A stretch of DNA of 54,279 bases from an uncultured Pseudomonadota bacterium. Its GTDB lineage: Bacteria; Pseudomonadota; Alphaproteobacteria; RUG11792. Positions 1-8,180 of this stretch are shown here, one piece after another. How positions within the stretch are numbered: the first letter of the stretch is position 1; the number at the start of each line of letters is the position of its first letter. A model generated the notes under the pieces. The model saw only the letters and a program-made list of their open reading frames with translations. It searched no databases and had not been told where the DNA came from. The stretch is from assembly GCA_902784055.1 (NCBI GenBank), contig CACZTP010000007.1, positions 1-54,279 on the forward strand, read 5' to 3'. The position numbers were made by a program, and so were the translations under genes.

Positions 1-439
1 GTATTTAAATACCGTTCAATTCCAACTTACTCACTATTAACTTAAAAGAAATTAACAAGTACTAATTATTTAGATTAGTTCTTGTAAACAGTAAATAAGC
101 TTCATAATTACATACGCAACCTGTTTACTGCCTTTTTTACTGTCTTTGTCTATTCACTTGTTAAATTAGTTCGAAAATAAAACCGAACTTCACACCCTAA
201 ACTCTCTCAGGTTTGTCACCCTTTTCAGTCTCGGGGTTCTGAAGTTATTATATCACAACTTCGAACTTTTAGGAAACGACCGAACTCGCCACCCATCGCT
301 GGGTATCTCATCCCGTCATCCCCCTCTGAGATATTTTTACTAAATTTTCTCAACCCATGTCAACACCTTTTTTTTAACTTTTTTCAAAAAATTTTTTTTC
401 ATTTCACATTTCAAATAACATAAAACATGTTATACTAAC
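1..439. other. Intergenic region with no recognised gene
   Basis: No open reading frame of useful length and no RNA family that I recognise lies here. A patch at about 190-330 is richer in G and C than its surroundings, which could mean a structured RNA or gene debris. I compared both strands by eye with tmRNA, RNase P RNA and 4.5S RNA core motifs and saw none of them. A TATAAT-like hexamer exists on the minus strand near 250, without a convincing -35. Confidence 0.5.
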
Positions 440-495
440 CTTGTGATCTTGTAATCTTGTAATCTTGTAATCTTGTAATCTTGTAATCTTGTAAA
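440..495. repeat. 8-bp tandem repeat, seven copies
   Basis: The unit CTTGTAAT is repeated head to tail: the first copy is CTTGTGAT, five are exact, and the last is CTTGTAAA. It sits directly after a TATACT hexamer (431-436) that could be a -10 element and ends 8 bp before the ATG of the next gene. A unit length not divisible by three in a leader could change promoter or leader spacing when copy number changes. That regulatory role is inference. Confidence 0.9.
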
Positions 496-503
496 AATAA
501 AAT

Positions 504-1094
504 ATGATTATTCTTTTAGCTGTTTTAGGGATAGGACTTGTAGCAACACCTATTGTTTTAGAGAACATGGATCCTGCTCCTGTAGCCTCTAATATTGTAA
601 ATAAACCTACTGTAAATTACTCTCCTGCTCCCGTTGTAAAAGAGGATATAAAAAAAGCTCCATTGTATGTAAAAAAAATTAATTGGAAAGAAAGATATGA
701 GCGATATAGAAAAGATGGTTTGATATGTTTTGAAACATCCATATTACAATATTATTACCCAGACGAGTATCAAATACGGGCAGATCTCGATGGTTTTGAT
801 AAGGAGCTAAGAAACAAAAAAGGAGATGATGAGCCCTTAATTCAGGCAGGGATTGTAACTGAGAGTTCTGGGAGCGTGTCTGCTCCTTACTTGAGTCCGG
901 AACAAAGAACCCTAGTGGCATTGGTAGAAAAATTTCGATTAAACAAGACTCATTGTAATGTTTCCGTAGGACTCGTCGCGATTAAACCAACCCATCCGAG
1001 TGATGATTTTTATAGAGAGGTTTGTGAGGCTTGTGACGAGGAATTGAAAATTAAATTAAATAAATTAAAAAAATCCTCTCTGGCGCCGTCCTAG
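504..1094 (+). CDS. Small secreted or membrane-anchored protein of unknown function
   Basis: This 196-aa protein begins with a hydrophobic stretch (about residues 1-19) typical of an uncleaved signal anchor or a short signal peptide. A Pro/Val-rich linker follows (about 24-45), then a charged domain with four cysteines (about 75, 150, 172 and 175). No family is recognised. The start at 504 is the only sensible ATG, since TAA codons precede it in frame, but there is no clear Shine-Dalgarno sequence. The leader is the 8-bp tandem repeat. The gene points away from the phage-like operon that ends on the other strand at 1213. Confidence 0.6.
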   Translation: MIILLAVLGIGLVATPIVLENMDPAPVASNIVNKPTVNYSPAPVVKEDIKKAPLYVKKINWKERYERYRKDGLICFETSILQYYYPDEYQIRADLDGFDKELRNKKGDDEPLIQAGIVTESSGSVSAPYLSPEQRTLVALVEKFRLNKTHCNVSVGLVAIKPTHPSDDFYREVCEACDEELKIKLNKLKKSSLAPS

Positions 1095-1212
1095 AAGAAT
1101 GTCGTCAAGTGAGTATCTTACCAATACACTAATGATAACTAATGATACCGTACTTGCATGATGTGCGATTGGAAATTCAAAGGGAAGCAAGTCAAGTTCG
1201 GAGTTACGAATG

Positions 1213-4200
1213 TTAATAGATAACTTGACCGGGAAAATTAGTTACATACTTTGGAATATTTCCTAGAGTATAGCGCGATTTCTTTTTGTCAGGATAAGTT
1301 AATATTTCATCGATATTTCCGCGAATAAACATTGAAGCCCAACCGTCGGAATCCCAGTGCATTGAGTGTTCATAGATACTGACGGCTTTAATAAAGCTGA
1401 CAGGAATCCAATCGTTACATACTCCTTTTTTTACAATTATATCTGATAACAATCTATATATTCCGTGCGTTTCGATATATTTCTGTTTAGCGTTTAATAC
1501 TTTAATAAAAGCTATTTGTACACCGCGGTTCTTAAACAGAACAATATAGTCTCTTAAAAGCATAAAAAATGTAGGCATCAGTACTTCGATGGTGCCGCTT
1601 CCTTTTATATTCTCGATAGATTTTTTTATATCCGCACTTACACCCTCCTCAAGGAGGGCGCTTCTTTCCGCTTCAGTGAGGTCGCTTATCTTCTTAAGTA
1701 TAAAATCATCGATAGGCTTTATGTTCGTGTAAGGAACATAAGAGATCGCTACCGTTTTGTTGTTTTTTTGGATATTATCGTTATAGAATAAAAATGTTTT
1801 AGGTTTAACTTCTTCAATCGTTCCATTTGGAAGCTTCACATGAGTAACCGCAAATGCTAGTGAATGTGATACTGCAAACCAGTTGCTATGAGGATCATAT
1901 TTATGCTTGATATCACCTAAACATATAGGGGCAACTTTTATTGCGACAAATCTATCATTTTGTTGTAAAATAAGTTTTGGTTCTTTTTTAATAGTTAAAG
2001 TAGCTTCTCTTCGCCTTTCTATAACAGGTAAAGTTACTCCTACCTCTATTTTGTCTTTTATTCCTTTTAACCTTTCTATTTGGGTATATTTTATCTGACG
2101 TACAAAATAGCTATTATTCTCGGGATTATCATACTTATTCTTTAAAGTACTTAGTTGTGATAATAATCCCTCTCTTTTAGCATTAAAATCATCCTCTCTT
2201 ATTTTAGACGTTTTATAATCATCAATTAATTGGTTATAGTCTTTCTCTATATAGTCTAATTCCCCTGTTAAGTCGTTTACATTTTGTATATTTCGTTTTG
2301 CATTGTCAAACTTAAGTTTAATGTCCTCTTGCTTTTCCCGTTCTTTTTCTATATCGTTCTTTAAAGTTTTTATTTTGTTTTGTGCGCCTTTTAAGTCTTT
2401 TTTTGTGCGTTCGTATTGTGTTTTCTCTTCTCTATATAATGAAATCTCTTTTTTCTGTTCTGCTGTTAGTTTTCTTTCTTTTTCTAGTTCTTGCTGTTTT
2501 AAATCCATACTAGTTATTAATTCTTTGCGTTCTACATCTTGTTTCTTTATTACCTCATCTTTTAATAGAAGCTGTTTGTCTCTTAACTCTACTTGCTTAT
2601 TTGCTTTTTGTAACTTCAACTTAAAATCGTTTTGTTTCTTCTTAAAATTTTCTTTTGCTTTCTGATCATTTTCTATTATTCGGTTTTTGTTTTCTATATC
2701 ATCTTTCATCTCATTTATTTTGTTTTGAGCTTTTTCTATTTTGGCTTCTAACGGTTCCGTTGTTGCTCCTAATAACTGCACTAAGTTGTTTCGCGTTATC
2801 ATTGCTACCGTCTCTTCTATAATTCTTTCGGCTTCCTCGTATTCTTCCTCTTGGACAAATTGTGTCGTTGCTTCTTTTACTGTTAGAGCTCTATTTTCAA
2901 ATATCTTTTCCAATACAAAATATATTATCCATTCCTCACTATCTTCTTCAAACAAATCTCCGATGTCCTCGTTATTATTAATAAGTTCAACTATTTTCAA
3001 TAAATTTTTTTGCGTATTTAAATCTCCTTCAGCTTTATCTACTTTTTTCGAAAGGTATTGGTTTGAGCTTTCTAACATCTTTATTTGCTGATCTTTTTTC
3101 TTTTCTAAAAGTGCGTACACATTTTGTGATTTTATTACTCCGTCTCTATAGGCAACATCCTCGCTAAGCTTAGCTATCTTCGCATCTCTCTCTCTAATTG
3201 CCTCTTTTGATTCCTTAATAATATTATTATTCTGTTGTTTCAATTCGTCATATTCTTTAATAACTTCGTTGTTTTTATTGGCTAAGTCATCATTTTCTTC
3301 AGCTAATTCATTATACTGTGTATTCAACTCGTTTATTTCGTTCTCTTGGCTTTGTAGTTTCTCCTTATTATTTCTATTCTCATCTTCTAATAATTTTTTC
3401 TCTTTCTTTAAAGTGTTGATTAGTAGCTGTTGTTTTTTCAATGCTTTGTTTTTCTCTTCGTCATTAGCAAATGCTGTATTCTCTATTTCTATAATTTTAT
3501 TTTGTTCTTGTGTTATTTTATCTTTTAATAGGGATATTTCATTATTTGTACTTTCTATGGTTTTTTTTAGAGCCGTATTTTCTTGTGTCACTTGTTTTAA
3601 TTTAGAATTAGCATATATTATTGTTTTATCTTTTTCTATTATTTGTTTGCTTAATTGCTCCCGCTCTGTTTTATATTGATTTTTCTCTTGCTCAAGTTCA
3701 TTTATTCGAAGTAAATCTTGTTTGCGTTTTGTTTTTAATTCTTTGAGGTTGTTTTTTATCATTTCCTTTTCTTTTGCCAACTGTTTTTGTTTGTTATTAC
3801 TCTGTTTAACGTCCTCTTTAAGAGCATTAATTTGACTTTGTAATTCCGTTTTTTCTTGTTCTGATAAATTCGCGTTACTTTGTATTTCGTTCTCTTTACT
3901 TTGTATTAGTTCACTCTTCTCTTGCAGTTCATTATTTAAATTCAAAATCTGGGTATCCTTTTCGCTTAATGCTGTTTTCATTTTTTGAAGGTGTGAGTCT
4001 TGCGCTCTTACGGTATTTTTTAAAGATTCTATCTGTTCATCTTTGCTTTCGTTGTCCATTTTATATTTCTTCACAATATTATTTAACTTTTTGTTTGTTG
4101 CTTTTAAATCTTGTTTATCTTTGTTTGATTGTATTAAGTCATGCTCTAAAGCAACTTCTTTAAAGTTTATACTAGTTAAAATAGGTGTAAAAATAGGTCT

Positions 4201-7005
4201 TACTCTTGGTTCGCCAGTATTATCTTGTGGCTCTATAAGCTCATAATCAGTTACCTTGTCAATTGTTTCACTTTCAGTTCGGCGTATTAAGTATTGTTCA
4301 AATATGTCTCTCCTATCGTTTACTAATATAGATTGCGCACGTTCTCTATAATTATCTAAAGATACATCAATATTTAATGGATCATCTGGTAATATTTCTA
4401 TATTGTTATCTGCGGAAATCCGGTACTGGTTAACTTTATTCTGTAAATCCGTTCTTATATCTTCATATCCTAATAAATCACCGTGGGATACAACATCAAG
4501 AGCTTCAGTATTAAAAGATTTTGCGTTTGTATTGCTTATTATGTTAAAATCATTCTGAGCGTTAGTTATTACTAACGCTTCCCTTTTTTCCTTGTTTCTC
4601 TGTTCCAGATCGTCCAAAATTAATAATTCTGCATTTTTTTGTACTTCTAAAGTTGGATGGCGCCCCTCTAACGAAATAGTATTTACTACGGTCGCTACAT
4701 TCTTCGTTGCTCCGCTTATCTTGTCTCCATCTTTGTTAAATACTTCATGCGTTATTGTCTGACTTATAAGATTGCTTTTGTTCCATGTGAAGCTATCTTT
4801 TTGGTTAAGGTACTCTACTTGTTCCCCACTCTCCTTTTGTAAAATTAATTCTTTCTTCTCTTCTATTTTGATTTCGTGTTTATTACCTTCTTCATCCTCT
4901 AATTCTTTCTCTTGTTTGTATTCATATGTGCCATCAGGATTGTTTTTTATAGTTTCATTAGCTTTTATAGAAAATAAAATATTGTTGTCTTCCTGACACT
5001 GCCCGAATGTTACCCTTGTTCCAGTAACTACTTGCTTCGCGTCCTCCGGTTGTTCCTCGTCCTCCTGTTTATTATTTTCCTTTTGATAGTTTGTTTGTAC
5101 TGTATAATTTATTTCAACATTTTTGGTAATGGATAAATTAACTTTAATATTTTCGTTAATACTTATGGATTTATCATCCTCTATCTCATTACCTATTATT
5201 TCTGCTTGAGCTTGTTTTATCTCTTCTGTTATTAAATCGGTATTTTTCCACACTATTTTTTTTGTTTTTGTTGTATTTATGTTGTACGGCTCCTCGTTAT
5301 TACTCTTTATTTCCTCTTTCTCTTCATTCGTGTTTATTTCTTCCAAATTTAACCCATCATTTATTACTTTATTCGTTTGTCTTGTCCCTGTTGTTTTATT
5401 TCGCTCCTCTTGCTCCGCGACCTCCGGTTCGTTATTAATAATTATTTCTGTTGTATTGCTTTTCTGGATTTCTTTAAATCCATTATATGAGATTTCGGTC
5501 TTTTCTACTTTTAATGTTTTTTTATTAGGTTCTTTCATTAACAACATTGTCATGTTACCGAATTGATTGTTATTTTTGTATCCCGTAACATTTTCTTTTT
5601 TATAATCGTACTCTGCTTTATAAGTGTTGTCATCTATCTTAGATTGTTTTATATTTTCCTCAACATTATATTTTTCTGTTGGTTGAGAGTCTTCCAGATC
5701 TGGTACTTGAGGAACATCTAGTTCCTCGGGGGACATAGTATTCTTTGTAAGAGTACATTTTAGTCGTACAGAAGCGTCAACAACTTTTATTAAATAGCTA
5801 TCTAACTTTAATTCTTCTGCTATTCCTTTAATAGTAAAGGTTACAACATGCTTTTTAACATCTTGCTCCGGTTCGTCTTGCTCCTCAACAGCTTCGCTAT
5901 CGGAGCCTACGGCTTCACTTTGTGGCTCCTCTTGCTTCGCGTCTTCCAGTTGTGGTTGTATTGCTATAACAAACTCGGCATGTATTCTTACTTGTTCGTT
6001 AGCTGAGTATATTGCGTTAGAGCCCATTATAGAAAAGCCCATTGCTTCTTTTAGATCGTATGTTTGTGGTGATAAGTCAGGTTCTTGCGTCATTATACAG
6101 GCTAAATTGCCCCATACTTGGTAAGCGTCTCCTATATATGCTGGGTGTTGTACCGCGCCCTCTTCGTTATCGGAGGCAAAGGCTTTAACAGTTAAGAAAT
6201 AATCTAAGACTATTCTTAAATTAATATATTTAAGTTCAACAGCTTCGCTATCGGAGCCTTTGGCTTCAACACCTTCGGTATCGGAAACTACGTTTTCTCC
6301 CGTGTAATCATCTATTACACACATATTATCAGGAACTGTTATTTTATACTTAACATCGTTATTAAAAATATCTAAGTTAGCAAAACAATTACTTAAAATG
6401 TGTTCTCCTGTTTTTTGTTTCGGCAGAATAAAGTCCTTAGCAAAGTGCTCTGGATGTATGCTTTTAGGCGCTATCTTTTCACTTGTTAGCCTTACATTTT
6501 TAAGCGTTCTTTCGGTAAAGCATCCATTGTTAAACTTAGACATTGGCAGCGTATCTTTTAGTGTATCGCTATATACCAAAATTTCAGGTTTGTTGTTGTC
6601 ATTAGCTTCGCTAACGGAAACTAAGTTTGCATTTCCTTTGTAGAAATGCCTATTTTCCAATTTAAAATTGTTGCTTAAGTGTTCTTTGCTAATTCTTGTA
6701 GATTGTTTAAATTTATTTTTATTTACAGCTCCATTAGCTATTTTGTCACTATCTATTTTCCCACCGAGTATTACAGGTAGTTCATCAACTAACTTAGCGT
6801 ACCCGTCATTTCCTATATTAATAAAACAATTTGTTTTCGTTACTTTTGGGATAATTCGTTTAGTTGGCGCGTTTTGTAATGCCGTTTTTATTTCATTTAA
6901 CTTAGCCAATCTACTATTGTAGTAATCATCTAAGTCTGCTTTCGTAGCATTATTTTTGTCAGACCCAAATTTAACACCAAAAGGCTTTAATTTCTCTATC
7001 GCCAT
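1213..7005 (-). CDS. Giant tail-fibre-like protein with a very long coiled coil
   Basis: This 1930-aa protein is the last gene of a leftward operon. Residues about 60-200 contain repeated 'I..D.I..GAV'/'ISKEHLSNNF'-type segments resembling those in the neighbouring 387-aa fibre-like protein, so the two N-termini are probably related. Residues about 960-1320 and 1440-1660 are almost continuous Lys/Glu/Gln heptads predicted to form long coiled coils. The last 250 residues form a separate, more ordinary domain that I do not recognise. At least four 30-bp elements are inserted in frame (near residues 126-136, 237-257 and 364-374, plus a degraded copy near 273-284), along with three copies of a second repeat (near 351, 525 and 651). 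The start ATG is preceded by AAGGG, which overlaps the stop region of the upstream gene. A phage tail appendage or symbiont surface/effector protein are both possible; the function is inferred only from context. Confidence 0.6.
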   Translation of the reverse strand: MAIEKLKPFGVKFGSDKNNATKADLDDYYNSRLAKLNEIKTALQNAPTKRIIPKVTKTNCFINIGNDGYAKLVDELPVILGGKIDSDKIANGAVNKNKFKQSTRISKEHLSNNFKLENRHFYKGNANLVSVSEANDNNKPEILVYSDTLKDTLPMSKFNNGCFTERTLKNVRLTSEKIAPKSIHPEHFAKDFILPKQKTGEHILSNCFANLDIFNNDVKYKITVPDNMCVIDDYTGENVVSDTEGVEAKGSDSEAVELKYINLRIVLDYFLTVKAFASDNEEGAVQHPAYIGDAYQVWGNLACIMTQEPDLSPQTYDLKEAMGFSIMGSNAIYSANEQVRIHAEFVIAIQPQLEDAKQEEPQSEAVGSDSEAVEEQDEPEQDVKKHVVTFTIKGIAEELKLDSYLIKVVDASVRLKCTLTKNTMSPEELDVPQVPDLEDSQPTEKYNVEENIKQSKIDDNTYKAEYDYKKENVTGYKNNNQFGNMTMLLMKEPNKKTLKVEKTEISYNGFKEIQKSNTTEIIINNEPEVAEQEERNKTTGTRQTNKVINDGLNLEEINTNEEKEEIKSNNEEPYNINTTKTKKIVWKNTDLITEEIKQAQAEIIGNEIEDDKSISINENIKVNLSITKNVEINYTVQTNYQKENNKQEDEEQPEDAKQVVTGTRVTFGQCQEDNNILFSIKANETIKNNPDGTYEYKQEKELEDEEGNKHEIKIEEKKELILQKESGEQVEYLNQKDSFTWNKSNLISQTITHEVFNKDGDKISGATKNVATVVNTISLEGRHPTLEVQKNAELLILDDLEQRNKEKREALVITNAQNDFNIISNTNAKSFNTEALDVVSHGDLLGYEDIRTDLQNKVNQYRISADNNIEILPDDPLNIDVSLDNYRERAQSILVNDRRDIFEQYLIRRTESETIDKVTDYELIEPQDNTGEPRVRPIFTPILTSINFKEVALEHDLIQSNKDKQDLKATNKKLNNIVKKYKMDNESKDEQIESLKNTVRAQDSHLQKMKTALSEKDTQILNLNNELQEKSELIQSKENEIQSNANLSEQEKTELQSQINALKEDVKQSNNKQKQLAKEKEMIKNNLKELKTKRKQDLLRINELEQEKNQYKTEREQLSKQIIEKDKTIIYANSKLKQVTQENTALKKTIESTNNEISLLKDKITQEQNKIIEIENTAFANDEEKNKALKKQQLLINTLKKEKKLLEDENRNNKEKLQSQENEINELNTQYNELAEENDDLANKNNEVIKEYDELKQQNNNIIKESKEAIRERDAKIAKLSEDVAYRDGVIKSQNVYALLEKKKDQQIKMLESSNQYLSKKVDKAEGDLNTQKNLLKIVELINNNEDIGDLFEEDSEEWIIYFVLEKIFENRALTVKEATTQFVQEEEYEEAERIIEETVAMITRNNLVQLLGATTEPLEAKIEKAQNKINEMKDDIENKNRIIENDQKAKENFKKKQNDFKLKLQKANKQVELRDKQLLLKDEVIKKQDVERKELITSMDLKQQELEKERKLTAEQKKEISLYREEKTQYERTKKDLKGAQNKIKTLKNDIEKEREKQEDIKLKFDNAKRNIQNVNDLTGELDYIEKDYNQLIDDYKTSKIREDDFNAKREGLLSQLSTLKNKYDNPENNSYFVRQIKYTQIERLKGIKDKIEVGVTLPVIERRREATLTIKKEPKLILQQNDRFVAIKVAPICLGDIKHKYDPHSNWFAVSHSLAFAVTHVKLPNGTIEEVKPKTFLFYNDNIQKNNKTVAISYVPYTNIKPIDDFILKKISDLTEAERSALLEEGVSADIKKSIENIKGSGTIEVLMPTFFMLLRDYIVLFKNRGVQIAFIKVLNAKQKYIETHGIYRLLSDIIVKKGVCNDWIPVSFIKAVSIYEHSMHWDSDGWASMFIRGNIDEILTYPDKKKSRYTLGNIPKYVTNFPGQVIY
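5031..5053 (-). repeat. Second short repeat family, copy 2
   Basis: TGCTTCGCGTCCTCCGGTTG differs from the other copies at two positions and encodes 'QPEDAKQ'. Confidence 0.7.
5885..5916 (-). repeat. 30-bp palindromic element, copy 1 (in-frame)
   Basis: This copy encodes 'EAVGSDSEAVE' in the 1930-aa gene. On the plus strand it contains GGAGCC-tac-GGCTTC, a 6-bp stem with one G-T pair and a 3-nt loop. Confidence 0.85.
5930..5956 (-). repeat. Second short repeat family (EDAKQ type), copy in the 1930-aa gene
   Basis: CTTGCTTCGCGTCTTCCAG on the plus strand encodes 'QLEDAKQ'. Close relatives lie at 5031-5053, 5409-5431 (diverged), 7455-7478 and 10198-10221, all in the same orientation inside the tail-like genes. 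Confidence 0.7.
6154..6187 (-). repeat. Degraded copy of the 30-bp element
   Basis: TTCGTTATCGGA followed by GGCAAAGGCTTT aligns with the element consensus but with several changes. It encodes 'KAFASDNEEGA'. Confidence 0.55.
6236..6297 (-). repeat. 30-bp palindromic element, two tandem copies
   Basis: Two copies, starting at 6236 and 6266, follow each other with a 30-bp period. Their stems differ: GGAGCC-ttt-GGCTTC, then GGAAAC-tac-GTTTTC. They encode 'ENVVSDTEGVEAKGSDSEAV' in the 1930-aa protein. Confidence 0.9.
6599..6630 (-). repeat. 30-bp palindromic element, variant copy
   Basis: The variant has TTAGCTTCGCTAACGG followed by the stem AAAC-taa-GTTT and encodes 'LVSVSEAND' in the 1930-aa protein. 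Confidence 0.75.
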
Positions 7006-7016
7006 AATATATACCC

Positions 7017-8180
7017 TTACAAAATGATGTCGCCATTAGTGTTTTTACTTATATATATTTTTACAAAACCAGAATTGGAAAAATTATTTATTATATTGTT
7101 TTCATTGCCATCGGAAATTCCTTTTTCATTTACTGGTTGCACTTTATTTACTTTCAAGTTAAATAAGTCTACAACTCCATCATTAATATCGTCTTCAATG
7201 TCTTTTCGATAAAAAGTGGGATTGCTGAGGGGGATAATAAAATAATCGTCATAGTAGTAATTACACACTATATTACTATCATCTTCGGTGGTATTTAACA
7301 TCCTAGGAAGAGAATAAAGCCCATATCCTTTTTGAACCGCATTTTCACTGCTCCTAGTAAGGAGAGCAAGAGTAACATCGTCGTCATTGTCATCTTCGTT
7401 TTGATATATTGATGTCAAACTTAATACATAGTTTGGCAGTGCGGATATGTCTAATTGCTTCGCGTCTTCCAGTTGTTCTTTATTTTCTGCTAGTACTGTA
7501 AATCTATAACATCCTCTGTTTTCTATAACAACGCTGTAATTCTCAGGATTATTTACTACAAAATACTGTATAGGTTTTTCTTTTTCCTGTTCTTCATTGG
7601 CTTCATATTTAAGATAATACGCAGTTCCAAATTCAGGCAAACATCGTAACGGTATTCCTTCATCGGCAATATGTTCAGGTAAAATAATGTTTTGTTGTAA
7701 ATTATCTTTGCCTATCGCTCCTTTAGCTAATTTGTTATTTGTTATATCTTCTCCTATGTGTTGTTCACGGATAGCTCTTTCTCCTATGTGTTCCTGTGTT
7801 ATTTGTAATGCTCCAACTGGTATATTCTTAAACGTGTCCGTTTCAAAATGTGCTCCTGTCAAACTTCCTGGCTGAATATGGGCTTCTGTTAAACTTTCAT
7901 CTTCTATATGGTCTCCGGTAATACTAAAGTCCGGCAAATCATCCATCAATGCAACTTTTGTTGCTATTTTTCCATCTTCTCCAATATATAAGTATTCTCC
8001 TGCATGTTCTTTTGTTGATTGGTATAATTGTCCATCGTATGAGTTTTGATAGTCTACTAAAGCATTTATCGCTTCATCTGTAATTCTATTGTCTTTGTCT
8101 ATATCTCCCTTTTTACTAGTGTTCCCAAATGAACTATATCTATCTTTTTCTCTCTTAATATCAATATTTATTGATGGCAT
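7017..8180 (-). CDS. Phage tail-fibre-like protein
   Basis: This 387-aa protein has a run of short repeats at about residues 85-190, of the type 'ITGDHIEDESLT', 'HIQPGSLTGAHF', 'ITQEHIGERAI'. Such repeats are common in fibre and appendage proteins of tailed phages. The segment just before them ('LYIGEDGKIA...DDLPDFSITGDHI') matches in pattern the N-terminus of the 1930-aa protein. One short QLEDAKQ repeat lies at about residues 235-242. The start overlaps the end of the 979-aa gene by 20 nt and the stop lies 11 nt before the next start, so the three genes look co-transcribed and translationally coupled. The C-terminal half is not recognised. Confidence 0.6.
   Translation of the reverse strand: MPSINIDIKREKDRYSSFGNTSKKGDIDKDNRITDEAINALVDYQNSYDGQLYQSTKEHAGEYLYIGEDGKIATKVALMDDLPDFSITGDHIEDESLTEAHIQPGSLTGAHFETDTFKNIPVGALQITQEHIGERAIREQHIGEDITNNKLAKGAIGKDNLQQNIILPEHIADEGIPLRCLPEFGTAYYLKYEANEEQEKEKPIQYFVVNNPENYSVVIENRGCYRFTVLAENKEQLEDAKQLDISALPNYVLSLTSIYQNEDDNDDDVTLALLTRSSENAVQKGYGLYSLPRMLNTTEDDSNIVCNYYYDDYFIIPLSNPTFYRKDIEDDINDGVVDLFNLKVNKVQPVNEKGISDGNENNIINNFSNSGFVKIYISKNTNGDIIL
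7455..7478 (-). repeat. Second short repeat family, copy in the fibre-like gene
   Basis: TTGCTTCGCGTCTTCCAGTT is identical to the copy near 5931 over about 20 bp and encodes 'QLEDAKQ' in a different gene, so it is not explained by paralogy of the surrounding sequence. Confidence 0.75.

Noticed and set aside
190-330. A tmRNA, RNase P RNA or SRP RNA in the GC-richer patch
   Set aside because: None of the conserved cores of these RNAs could be found on either strand.
1191-1229. A terminator for the 1930-aa gene (GTCAAGTT/AACTTGAC inverted repeat)
   Set aside because: The loop is 23 nt, the stem overlaps the stop codon region and no T-run follows on the minus strand.
1907-3679. Several plus-strand ORFs of 60-136 codons rich in Ser, Phe and Cys
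   Set aside because: They are antisense shadows of the Lys/Glu/Gln-rich coiled coil of the 1930-aa gene; the composition is what the reverse complement of such codons gives, and none has a ribosome site or family pattern.
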